From: Haloarchaeobius amylolyticus
GTDB lineage: Archaea; Halobacteriota; Halobacteria; Halobacteriales; Natrialbaceae
Direction of reading: 5' to 3'
Length of the DNA: 64,000 nt
NCBI RefSeq assembly: GCF_026616195.1
Contig: NZ_JANHDH010000003.1
Coordinates: forward strand, 186,001-250,000
Shown: positions 1 to 8,500 of the stretch, piece after piece
How the letters are laid out: every line of letters starts with the position of its first letter
Position numbering within the stretch: position 1 is the stretch's first letter
The notes under the pieces: generated by a model
What the model was told of the DNA's origin: nothing
The model's database searches: none
What the model saw: only the letters and a program-made list of their open reading frames with translations
Made by a program: the position numbers and the translations under genes

Positions 1-229
1 CGACCGCGTCGCCCGGTCCGACCTGGTGTTCGGTCTCTGCCTCGCGGACCACACCGGTTCCCCGCCGGACGCTTATGACCACGTCACTCGCCGGCGCGTG
101 CACGGGGACGAACTGGCCGGGTTCGAAGAACCCGCAGACGACCTTCGACCGGTCGGTACGGAACACCTCCTGGGCGGAGAAACGCTCCTCGTCGTAGGTA
201 CGGACGGTCTCGAAGTCGATAGCTGGCAT
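1..229 (-). CDS. Cupin-domain protein, 3' end cut off by window edge
   Basis: The reverse strand reads from an ATG at 229 and stays open to the window edge, giving the first 76 residues. The stretch around HAPASDVVISVRRGTG followed by VGPGDAV fits the conserved first half of a small cupin barrel (a strand with His, then Gly-rich turns). Cupins of this size are usually single-domain metal-binding proteins; the ligand or reaction cannot be told. The gene lies 6 bases after the small membrane protein at 236-511 on the same strand, so the two are probably co-transcribed from the promoter region carrying the palindrome at 550-565. Confidence 0.72.
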   Translation of the reverse strand, partial: MPAIDFETVRTYDEERFSAQEVFRTDRSKVVCGFFEPGQFVPVHAPASDVVISVRRGTGVVREAETEHQVGPGDAV

Positions 230-235
230 CGAATC

Positions 236-511
236 TCACCCCGGACGACAGACGTCGCACCCGATGGACCATACCCCGAGCAGGACGATGACGGCTGGAA
301 CGTGCGCGATAGCGAGCAACGGGAGCGTGAGCCAGCCGAGGTCCAGCGCGCTGCCGAGCGTGCGGGCTCCGGTCCCGAGCAGTGGCAGGGCGACCAGCGC
401 ACCGAGCGTGATGCCCAGCCGAGCCGGCAGCGACTGGTCGTCGATCACGTGATGGAGGTGTCCCACGTGTTCGTGGATCATCGTCGCCCACCACCGTTCT
501 GGCGTCCGCAT
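236..511 (-). CDS. Small membrane protein of unknown function
   Basis: This 91-residue frame starts MRTPERWWATMIHEH and has two hydrophobic segments (roughly residues 31-48 and 58-82), so it is probably a two-TM membrane protein. The His-rich HEHVGHLHH stretch before the first TM and the C-terminal CDVC pair could bind metal, but this is inference. It precedes the cupin gene by a few bases in an apparent operon and lies 39 bases downstream of a perfect TTTAGG/CCTAAA palindrome. I do not recognise a named family. Confidence 0.6.
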   Translation of the reverse strand: MRTPERWWATMIHEHVGHLHHVIDDQSLPARLGITLGALVALPLLGTGARTLGSALDLGWLTLPLLAIAHVPAVIVLLGVWSIGCDVCRPG

Positions 512-549
512 CTCGGTTCTAGCGTGCGATGCTGTGTGTCCTCGCCCGT

Positions 550-565
550 TTTAGGCTGACCTAAA
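550..565. promoter_or_regulatory. Palindrome TTTAGG-N4-CCTAAA, candidate operator (DtxR-like)
   Basis: Positions 550-555 (TTTAGG) and 560-565 (CCTAAA) form a perfect inverted repeat with a 4-base spacer. It sits 39 bases upstream of the start of the reverse-strand gene at 511. The shape resembles the TTAGG/CCTAA boxes of DtxR/IdeR-type metal-dependent repressors, a family that haloarchaea have. That assignment rests on resemblance only. Confidence 0.45.
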
Positions 566-608
566 GCCATGTGTGTTGCTGGAGGCAGGACGAGGTTCAA
601 CGTTTCCA

Positions 609-620
609 CGAACATGTTCG
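609..620. promoter_or_regulatory. Palindrome CGAACATGTTCG upstream of the Lrp gene
   Basis: A perfect 12-base palindrome lies about 100 bases upstream of the Lrp/AsnC gene at 723. It shares the GAACA/TGTTC half-sites with the palindrome at 1386-1400 in front of dabB, but without the 3-base centre. Lrp-family regulators commonly bind palindromes and regulate themselves and a neighbour, so this is a candidate autoregulatory site. Confidence 0.4.
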
Positions 621-722
621 CTGGGTCGATCGTTCCTGTCGTGAGTCCGAGGGGGCGACCGCCGCTTTCGCTGCTGGCCCCCATCTACAAGGATAAAGTG
701 TCTCTGCTGCGGACGGACCAGT

Positions 723-1205
723 ATGACCGACGAAGAGATCGACGAGGTCGACAGGGCCATCCTCTACGCGCTCCAGGAGGACGCCCGGAACATGTCCTCG
801 GGCGACATCGCGGAACGAACCGGTACCTCGGGCAGCACCGTCCGGAAGCGCATCCAGCGCCTCGAATCCGACGGGATAATCAAGGGCTACAGCGCGAACG
901 TGGACTACCAGCGCTCCGGCTATCCCCTCCGGATGTTGCTCTTCTGCACCGCGTCGATACCCGAACGCGGCAACCTCGTCCCGAAGATACTGGACATCGA
1001 GGGCGTCGTCTCGGTCCAGGAGCTGGTGACGGGCGAACAGAACCTCCTCGTGACGGCCGTCGGCGAGACGGACAGTGACATCACCCCGGTCGCACAGGAG
1101 CTCCTCGACATGGGGCTCACGGTCGCCGACGAGGTGCTCGTTCGCAGTCACGAGACGACGCCCTTCGGCAGGTTCGTCCCCGGGGGAGCAGACGACGAGG
1201 AGTGA
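723..1205 (+). CDS. Lrp/AsnC family transcriptional regulator
   Basis: This 160-residue protein has the two-domain layout of the family. The N-terminal AsnC-type winged helix (about 5-60) includes DEVDRAILYALQEDARNMS and a recognition helix near GTSGSTVRKRIQRLESDGII. The C-terminal ligand-sensing/dimerisation domain (about 70-150) has the beta-alpha pattern around DIEGVVSVQELVTGEQNLLV. The GTSGSTVRKRI helix matches the usual spacing. The gene is directly upstream of dabB-dabA on the same strand, 341 bases away, so control of carbon uptake is a reasonable inference. A weak TATA-like sequence (GGATAAAG) lies about 30 bases before the ATG. Confidence 0.9.
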   Translation: MTDEEIDEVDRAILYALQEDARNMSSGDIAERTGTSGSTVRKRIQRLESDGIIKGYSANVDYQRSGYPLRMLLFCTASIPERGNLVPKILDIEGVVSVQELVTGEQNLLVTAVGETDSDITPVAQELLDMGLTVADEVLVRSHETTPFGRFVPGGADDEE

Positions 1206-1546
1206 GCAGCGGCCCACGTCGTCGAGGCTGACCCCTGTTTCTGCGGCTTCGTGACGCCCGACCCGTGGTACCGAAGTGTTCGCGAGTGGTGCCTCTTCGA
1301 ACAGTCTGGTCGAACCACTCGGCTACTGTCCAGGTGCGAGTCCGCCGTCGCAGGCGTCGAGACGGTCCTGTACGCCGGACGTCGGAGAACATAATGTTCT
1401 TTAATACGAGATTTTAGGAACGATTTGGGAATAAAGATAGATTTAATAGGCAATCCGTTCGTTCTATAGGGTAGAGACGACCGGCGGCCGAAGTCGGGGG
1501 TCGGTTCGTGCCGCGACGCGGGCGTCGGTCGTGGAGACACCTAACG
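1206..1546 (+). promoter_or_regulatory. lrp-dabB intergenic region with AGAACATAATGTTCT palindrome and TATA-like boxes
   Basis: I see no gene in this 341-base gap. It turns AT-rich from about 1386. Positions 1386-1400 form a perfect 15-base palindrome whose GAACA/TGTTC half-sites also occur at 610-619. A TATA-like TTTAATA lies at 1442-1448, which would place transcription start near 1470 and leave a leader of about 75 bases before dabB. The palindrome is upstream of that TATA box, a position that suits an activator. Confidence 0.5.
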
Positions 1547-3037
1547 ATGACAGGACAAGGAGAGACGACGACGGTAGGAACGCTCCCCACGCCGGGGACC
1601 GAACGGTCGCGGGTGCCTGCGACCCTGACCCGACTCGTGTGGGTCCTGTGGGTCGTCAGTTGTGGCGCACTGCTCGCCCATCTCTTCAGCGGTGAGACCT
1701 GGTCGGTCACGGGACTCGTGACGGTCGACGGCCTCACCGTGACGATGTGGGCGACGGTCACCTTCTTCAGCGGTATCGTGCACAGCTACTCCCGGCGCTA
1801 CATGGCCGGGAGCCGGACCATCGACGAGTTCTTCACGCGCGTGTTCGCGTTCACGCTGGTCGTGATGGTGCTCGTCGCGGCCGACAGCCTCCTCGTGTTC
1901 GCGGCCGCCTGGCTCGTGATGGGCCTCGTGATGGCCGAACTCGTCGGCCACGTCCGGGGCTGGAAGCAGGCACGGGCCGCCGCCGCGGTCGCGCGCCGGT
2001 ACTTCCTCGCGAGCAGTGGGGTGCTCTCGGTCGGTCTCGCGGTGCTGTGGTGGACGACCGGCGCGACGACCATCTCGGGTGTCGCGACGGCCACCGGGTC
2101 GGGGTCGCCGACGGTTCTCCTGCTGGTCGCCGCCGGCGCGCTCGTACTGGCGGCGATGGTCCAGTCGGCCCTCCTCCCCTTCCACACGTGGCTGCTCTCC
2201 TCGATGACCGCGCCGACGCCGGCCTCGGCCCTGATGCACGCCGGCTTCGTCAACGCCGGCGGCATCCTGCTCGTCCGCTTCGCCCCGGTCGTCACGGTCG
2301 ACGCGGGCGTCATGCTCGCCATCGTGCTCGTCGGCGCGACGAGCGCCATCGGCGGAAAGCTCATGAAGACCGTCCAGACCGACGTGAAGGGGACCCTCGG
2401 CTGCTCGACGGTCGGCCAGATGGGCTTCATGCTCATGCAGGCCGGCCTCGGCTTCTTCGCGGCCGCCATCACCCACCTCGTCCTGCACGGCTTCTACAAG
2501 GCCTACCACTTCCTCGCCTCGGGGAGCTCGGTCGCCCACGAGAGTCCGTCGACCGCGAAGTCGACTGGTTCCCCTGGTGTCGTCGGGGCCGTGGTCGTCG
2601 CCATCACCGCGCTCGCCGGGGGCGCCGTCTTCGCGCTCCTCACCGGCAAGGGCCTCGAGTCGGGGAGTGGTCTCCTGCTGACGCTGCTCGTCGTGCTCTC
2701 GGTCCTGCTGGCCGCTCGCGGCGCCGTCGCCGACACATCGCTCCCGACGACGCTCCGGTACGGGGCCGTCCCGGCCGTCGCCCTGCCGGCCATCGCGGTC
2801 TACGCGGCGGTCTACAGGGTCGTCGAGGGCCTGCTCGCCGGCCTGCCCGCGGTGGGCCAGCCGGCCGAACTGACGGTGGTTCACGGCGTCGTCGCCCTCG
2901 CGTTCGTCGCGGCGTTCGTCGCCATCGAGACCGGCGTCTACCGGCGCAGCGAGCGCCTGTACGTCGCACTGTTGAACGCGACCCAGCCCGCGCGTGAGAC
3001 CATGCTGACCTCCAGGGAGGACTACAATGAGTACTGA
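1547..3037 (+). CDS. dabB: DabB: proton-conducting membrane subunit of the DAB inorganic carbon pump
   Basis: This 496-residue polytopic protein belongs to the NuoL/MrpA antiporter-like family. The conserved core is visible in the stretch HTWLLSSMTAPTPASALMHA and the downstream GGKLMKTVQTDVKG and STVGQMGFMLMQ. These correspond to the family's proton-channel helices with their buried Lys and His. About 13-14 hydrophobic helices span the whole length. The ATG at 1547 is preferred because the 13 residues before it are Arg-rich and unlike a membrane N-terminus. The stop overlaps the dabA start by 11 bases, with GGAGG just upstream, so translation is coupled. In bacterial DAB systems this subunit supplies the cation gradient that drives DabA. 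Confidence 0.92.
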   Translation: MTGQGETTTVGTLPTPGTERSRVPATLTRLVWVLWVVSCGALLAHLFSGETWSVTGLVTVDGLTVTMWATVTFFSGIVHSYSRRYMAGSRTIDEFFTRVFAFTLVVMVLVAADSLLVFAAAWLVMGLVMAELVGHVRGWKQARAAAAVARRYFLASSGVLSVGLAVLWWTTGATTISGVATATGSGSPTVLLLVAAGALVLAAMVQSALLPFHTWLLSSMTAPTPASALMHAGFVNAGGILLVRFAPVVTVDAGVMLAIVLVGATSAIGGKLMKTVQTDVKGTLGCSTVGQMGFMLMQAGLGFFAAAITHLVLHGFYKAYHFLASGSSVAHESPSTAKSTGSPGVVGAVVVAITALAGGAVFALLTGKGLESGSGLLLTLLVVLSVLLAARGAVADTSLPTTLRYGAVPAVALPAIAVYAAVYRVVEGLLAGLPAVGQPAELTVVHGVVALAFVAAFVAIETGVYRRSERLYVALLNATQPARETMLTSREDYNEY

Positions 3038-5480
3038 ATCCGGAATCGAGACGAGTATCGACGCAGCAGCCGACGCGGTCGGCTCGGTCTGGCCGCTCCA
3101 TTCGTTCGTGACGGCCAACCCGCTGGCCGGCTTCGAGGACCGGCCCTTCCACGAGGCCGTCGCGGATGCAGAGCGCCTCCTCGGCGGCGACGGCTACCCG
3201 AGTGCCGAGGTGTTCCGCCGCGCCTTCGAGGCCGGGCAGATCGACCCCGAGGTGCTCTCGCAGGAACTCGCCGAACACGGCTACGACCTCGACACCGAGG
3301 CGGCTCTCGACCGCATGGCGGCCGAGGACCGGGACACGGCGACCGACGCTGCTTCCGTGGACGAGTCGGCCACGACGGCCACGGACCGGGTCGACGCCGT
3401 GCTGACGAAGTGGCTCGCCGTGTTCCTCGACCAGGGCCGCGCCGAGTGGCCCATGCCGAACCGCGAGCAGGGGTTCTACGCCGCCATCCGGCGCATCGCC
3501 CCCCACGACCGCGACATCCCGGACGGGGAGGCGTTCACCGCACTGCCCGAGAGCCCGACCGAGGCCATCCGCGAGCACCTCGCGGACCAGCCACTCGGCG
3601 AGTGGCAGGACGTCTTCGAGTTCCAGCTGGCGGCGCTCCCGGGCTGGACCGGCTACCTGAAACAGCGTGCCGCCGGCGGGGACGCCTGGCAGACGGAGTA
3701 CCCCATCACGCTCTCGGAGTACCTGGCGGTCCGCCTGACCCTCGTGGACCTGTTCGACGCGCCCATCGCGCCCGAGGAGGTACCGGACGAGGGAGGGACG
3801 GACACGGAACTCGCGGACGACCGGGTTCCACTCCCCGAGGTCTGGCTGACCGCCTGGGAGGCGACCTACCGCGCGGAACTGGTCGGGTCGCTCACCGAGA
3901 CGAGCGCGGCGACGACCAGGGCGGCCGACGGTGGCCGTCCCGACGCCCAGCTGGTCTTCTGTATCGACACGCGCTCGGAGATCATCCGCCGCCACGTCGA
4001 GGCCCAGGGCGACTACGAGACCCACGGCTACGCCGGCTTCTTCGGCATCCCGATGCGCTACGCCGGCTACGATTCGGACGTGACCGTGGACGCCTGCCCG
4101 CCGATCCTCGACGCCCAGCACCGCATCGCGGACCACCCGAGAAGCCGCACCAGTGCCGCGAAACAGGAGCACGACCGCTGGCACGACACGCTCGGGGCCA
4201 GCCAGCGCGTGATGAAGCGCCTCAAGTCCAACGCCGCGACCGCGTTCAGTTTCGTCGAGAGTGCGGGCGTGGGCTACGGGGCCGCACTGGCCGCCCGGAC
4301 GCTCCTCCCGGCCCGCGTGTACGACCTCCTCGACGCCGCGGACGAGCGCGCCCCGCACGACCACGAGTTCTGCGAGCCCTCGGTCGACTACAACCCGGAC
4401 TCCGTCCACGAGTTGCGCGAGGGCCTCACCCTCGACGAGAAGGTCGAGTACGCCGCGACGGCCTTCGAGCTGATGGGCTGGGAGCGCTTCGCCCGCGTCG
4501 TCGTCTTCGCCGGCCACGCCAGCCAGACCGCGAACAACCCGTTCGACTCGAGTCTGGACTGCGGTGCCTGCGCCGGGAACCCCGGCGGCCCGAACGCCCG
4601 CGTCCTCGCGGCCATCTGCAACGACGACGAGGTCAGGGCCGCACTCCGCGAGCGCGGTATCGAGATACCCGAGGACACGGTCTTCGTCGCCGGCGAGCAC
4701 AACACCACCACCGACGAGGTCGACCTGTACGACAGCACCGTTCCCGACTCCCACGAAGACGACATCGCACAGCTCCGGGCCGACCTCGACGCTGCGCGTG
4801 ACGGGGCTGCCGCGGAGCGTGCCGGCGACATGGGCGCCGACGCCGACTCGGGCGTCCACGAGACCCAGCGCCGCGCCGCCGACTGGGCCGAGACGCGCCC
4901 CGAGTGGGGACTGGCCGGGAACGCCGGGTTCGTCGTCGGCCCCCGGTCGCTCACCGAGGACCTGGACCTCGACGGCCGGTCGTTCCTCCACTCCTACGAC
5001 TGGACGACCGACCCCGACGGCGACGCGCTCGAGACCATCATGACCGGCCCGATGGTCGTCACCCAGTGGATCAACAGCCAGTACTACTTCGCGACCGTCG
5101 ACAACGCGGTGTACGGCAGCGGGTCGAAGGTGACCCAGAACCCGGTCGGGAACGTCGGCGTCTACCAGGGCAACGGCGGCGACCTGCTGACCGGCCTCCC
5201 GCTGCAGTCCCTGCTGGCTGCCGACGACGACCCGTACCACCAGCCCCTCCGCCTCTCGACGGTCATCCACGCGCCGGTCGACCGCTTGACCGAGGTCCTC
5301 TCCGAGCACGAGCACCTGGCCGCCCTGCTCGACAACGACTGGCTCTCGCTGACGGTCGTCGACCCGACCCAGGAGCACCGGGCGTTCCACTACGAGAGCG
5401 ACCTCGACTGGGAACCGGTCGCCCCGCGGGCGGCGACGACCCCGGAGATAACCGGCGAACCGACCGCCGCGGACGACTGA
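3027..5480 (+). CDS. dabA: DabA: zinc-dependent carbonic-anhydrase-like subunit (DUF2309)
   Basis: This 817-residue DUF2309 protein is soluble and probably membrane-associated. It converts CO2 to bicarbonate in one direction when coupled to DabB. The zinc and active-site residues described for bacterial DabA are recognisable: Cys312 and Asp314 in FCIDTRSE, His497 in AGHASQT, and Cys512 in LDCGACAGN. The spacing of 15 residues between His and the last Cys is the one I expect for the family. Its start overlaps dabB and follows a strong GGAGG. This gives the organism energy-coupled inorganic carbon accumulation, which in a heterotrophic haloarchaeon would feed anaplerotic carboxylations. Nothing suggests inactivation. 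Confidence 0.93.
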   Translation: MSTESGIETSIDAAADAVGSVWPLHSFVTANPLAGFEDRPFHEAVADAERLLGGDGYPSAEVFRRAFEAGQIDPEVLSQELAEHGYDLDTEAALDRMAAEDRDTATDAASVDESATTATDRVDAVLTKWLAVFLDQGRAEWPMPNREQGFYAAIRRIAPHDRDIPDGEAFTALPESPTEAIREHLADQPLGEWQDVFEFQLAALPGWTGYLKQRAAGGDAWQTEYPITLSEYLAVRLTLVDLFDAPIAPEEVPDEGGTDTELADDRVPLPEVWLTAWEATYRAELVGSLTETSAATTRAADGGRPDAQLVFCIDTRSEIIRRHVEAQGDYETHGYAGFFGIPMRYAGYDSDVTVDACPPILDAQHRIADHPRSRTSAAKQEHDRWHDTLGASQRVMKRLKSNAATAFSFVESAGVGYGAALAARTLLPARVYDLLDAADERAPHDHEFCEPSVDYNPDSVHELREGLTLDEKVEYAATAFELMGWERFARVVVFAGHASQTANNPFDSSLDCGACAGNPGGPNARVLAAICNDDEVRAALRERGIEIPEDTVFVAGEHNTTTDEVDLYDSTVPDSHEDDIAQLRADLDAARDGAAAERAGDMGADADSGVHETQRRAADWAETRPEWGLAGNAGFVVGPRSLTEDLDLDGRSFLHSYDWTTDPDGDALETIMTGPMVVTQWINSQYYFATVDNAVYGSGSKVTQNPVGNVGVYQGNGGDLLTGLPLQSLLAADDDPYHQPLRLSTVIHAPVDRLTEVLSEHEHLAALLDNDWLSLTVVDPTQEHRAFHYESDLDWEPVAPRAATTPEITGEPTAADD

Positions 5481-5584
5481 CCACGGCGTCGATAGCCGGG
5501 GTCCTCCGGTCCCTCGTTCTCGCCGGGACAGACGGTACACTCGTCCCCGAGGCGGGGTCGCCTCTCGCGTCTGGCGCGTTCCCC

Positions 5585-8500
5585 TCAACCGGTCTGTCGG
5601 AACTCGAACCGTGCGCCACCGTAGCTGCCCTCGGTCAGTGAAACCTTCCAGCCGTGCACACTCGCGATCTCCTCGACGATGGAGAGCCCGAATCCGGTTC
5701 CGCCCTCGTTGGAGGTGACACCGCTTTCGAACACCTCCTCGCGCTTCTCCGGTGGAATCCCATCGCCGTCGTCCTCGACGTAGAACGCTCCGTCCTCGCC
5801 CGCTAGCGGACCTACACTGACGGTGACGTCCGCGCCTGCGTGTTCGACCGCGTTCCGGAAGAGGTTCTCGAAGAGCTGGGTGAGGCGACCGCCGTCGCCG
5901 GCCACCGTCGGAACGTCGGCTGCGGCCGACAGCGTCGCATCCACGGTGTCGACGTATCCCCACGCCTCCACGGCGACCGTCCCGATATCGATCTCTTCGG
6001 GGTCGGTAATCGCCGTGCCACCCCTGGCCAGGGTGAGGAGGTCCTCGATGAGCCGTTCCATCCGGTCGTGCGCCGCCGCGACCTCCTCGAAGTGGCCCGG
6101 GTCGCCGGTTTCCTCGGCCACGTCGAGGAACCCCATCGCTATCGTGAGTGGGTTGCGCAGGTCGTGGGCGACCACGCTCGCGAACTGGTCGAGGCGTTCG
6201 TTCTGCCGCTGGAGCACCTCTTCGCGGCTCGCCCGTGCGATAGCCGCCTCGAGGGTCGACCCGAAGATCCGTAACAGGTCGATGTCGGTCTCCGAGATGT
6301 CACCGGGTGAGGACGATCCAACAGCGAGGAGTCCGTCCTCGCCCAGCGGAACCAGTATCTCGCTCCGGAGTGCCGTGTCCGGGTTGTGACGGGTCGTCTG
6401 GCTCTGAACGTCGTCGTACGAGCGCAGTTCCCCGGTCTGGAAGGCCTCCCACGCGAGGCTGTCACCACCGGTGAACCGTGGCGACTCGTCGAACAGCTCC
6501 CGGGCCACTGCCGTCTCGGTGACGGGAACCAGGGCGTCCTGCTGGGCGTTGTACTCCCAGATGCCGGCGATGTCGAACCCGAGTACCTCCTCGGCTGCCT
6601 CGACCGCAACCTCCCCGATTTCGGCCGTCGACGTCGCCATGCTCAGCTCCTGTGCCGTCTCCTGGAGCGCCCGCAAGTTGCGCTCGAGGTCCTTCTGGTC
6701 CGTGATGTTCTCCAGCACGACGAGTACGCTCGTGACTGTCCCCTCCTCGTCGGTCAGGGGAGCCATAGACATCAGTCCGTCTAGCCGTCTCCCGGCGCCC
6801 GTTTCGAGTTCTATCTCTTTCCTGTGCACCCGTTCGCCATCGAAGGCACGGGCCCGGTAGGTGTCGAACTCGCCCTGCTGTCCGTGGGGAAGCGACGGCG
6901 TCTCCCCCAGAACGTCCTCTCGACGGATTCCGAACATCTCCTCTGCACCCTCGTTCAAGCGAACGACGGTCCCATCACGGTCGATTTCTGCGATGGTGAG
7001 AGGGGCAGCCTCAACGAGCGACTCCAGTCGCTGGTTCGTCGCTTCGAGCTGTCGTTCGCGTTCGACTCGCTGGGTGATGTTCCGGGCGATACCGACGATG
7101 CGGACTACCTCACCGTCGACCACGACCGGGGCAAGGCCGGTCTCCCAGTACCGGGCGTCCTCGGTGACCGGCAGTTCCTCGCGGTACGATATCGGCTCGC
7201 CTTCGGCGATGCAGCGACGGTAATTCGCGTCCAGTTCTGTGCCCTGCTCCTCCCCGAACACCTCCCGTGGGGTCTTCCCCTGGACGTCGTCGGTCGTGAG
7301 ACCGGTCTGTTCCTCGTACCCCGAACTGAGGCGGGCGAACCGGAACTCGGGTTCGTCCTCGGCCCCCTCGACGTCGACGAGGAAGATAGCGTCGCCCGAG
7401 GTCTCGAGCACCGCCTCGTACTCCTCTGCGAGTTCCCGGCGTTCTTGGTCCTGCCGCTTCCGCTCGGTGATGTCCTGAAGTACGCCGCGTAACACGGTTC
7501 CACCGTGTTGCTGACTCTCGACGGGTTCACCCCAGGCGCGCACGTCACGCACCTCCCCATCGGCGCGAACGATCCGGAGGTCGAGGTCGTACGGGGTCCC
7601 GTCTTCGACCGCCCGTTCGACCGCCGCCGTTATCCTCTCCCGGTCGTCGGGGTGATAGAACTCGATTCCGTCGGAGAGCGTGGGGTCGTACGTCGGTTCG
7701 ACGCCGTGGATACGGCGCACCCCGTCGGACCAGGTCAACTCCCCGCTCGACGGCTCGTACTCCCAGATGCCGATGTCGGCGATATCCTGGACGCGGTCGA
7801 ACAGGAACTGCTGGCGCTCGAGTTCGACCCGGCTCCGGTCCCGGGACAGTTCCGCACTCACCAGTTCGGACAGCAGTTCGACGTAGGTCCGTTCCGGCTC
7901 ACCGAAGGGGGTCACCGCGGCCTGCGGGCTGGAGAAACTGATTGTCCCGTACTGCTCACCGTCGACGTCGATCGGGACGCCAATGTACGACTCGATGCCG
8001 CGGTCGTGGTAGGCCGGATGCGTCTCGTACCCGGCGTCGACTGCATCCTGGAACGAACAGACGGTGCTCTGGTCGACGACGTCTGCACAGTACGTCGACC
8101 CGAGGTCGAAGCGGTCTCCCGCCTCGATGTCGGCTACCGGTGCGTGGACTGCACGGACGGTGTAGTCGCCCCCTTCGATCCGGGAGACGATGCCGACGTC
8201 CAGGCCGAGCGTCTGACAGCCCGCTTCGAGCAACCCGGCCACCCTGTCGTCGGTCGAACCGGCGTCCTCTGCCATGACCCGCTGTAGCTCACGGAGTGCG
8301 TCCCGCTCACGCTCGACCTGCTGGTGGTCGTCGCTCTGGGTGGTGATGTCACGGGCGACGACGAGCACCTCCCGGCCGTCAGGGTTACAACATGGTGTCA
8401 GTCGGACGTCGAACGTCCGGTCACCCGTGGCGGTCCGCAGGCCGATGCGCAGGTCGGCGTCGTACAGGCCCGAGGTACCCCCGTCGCTCTCGAACTCCTG

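Noticed and set aside
2640-5963. 1,107-codon reverse-strand open frame
   Set aside because: It lies antisense to dabB/dabA, which have strong family evidence. Arg/Val/Gly-rich repetitive products opposite high-GC genes are typical shadows.
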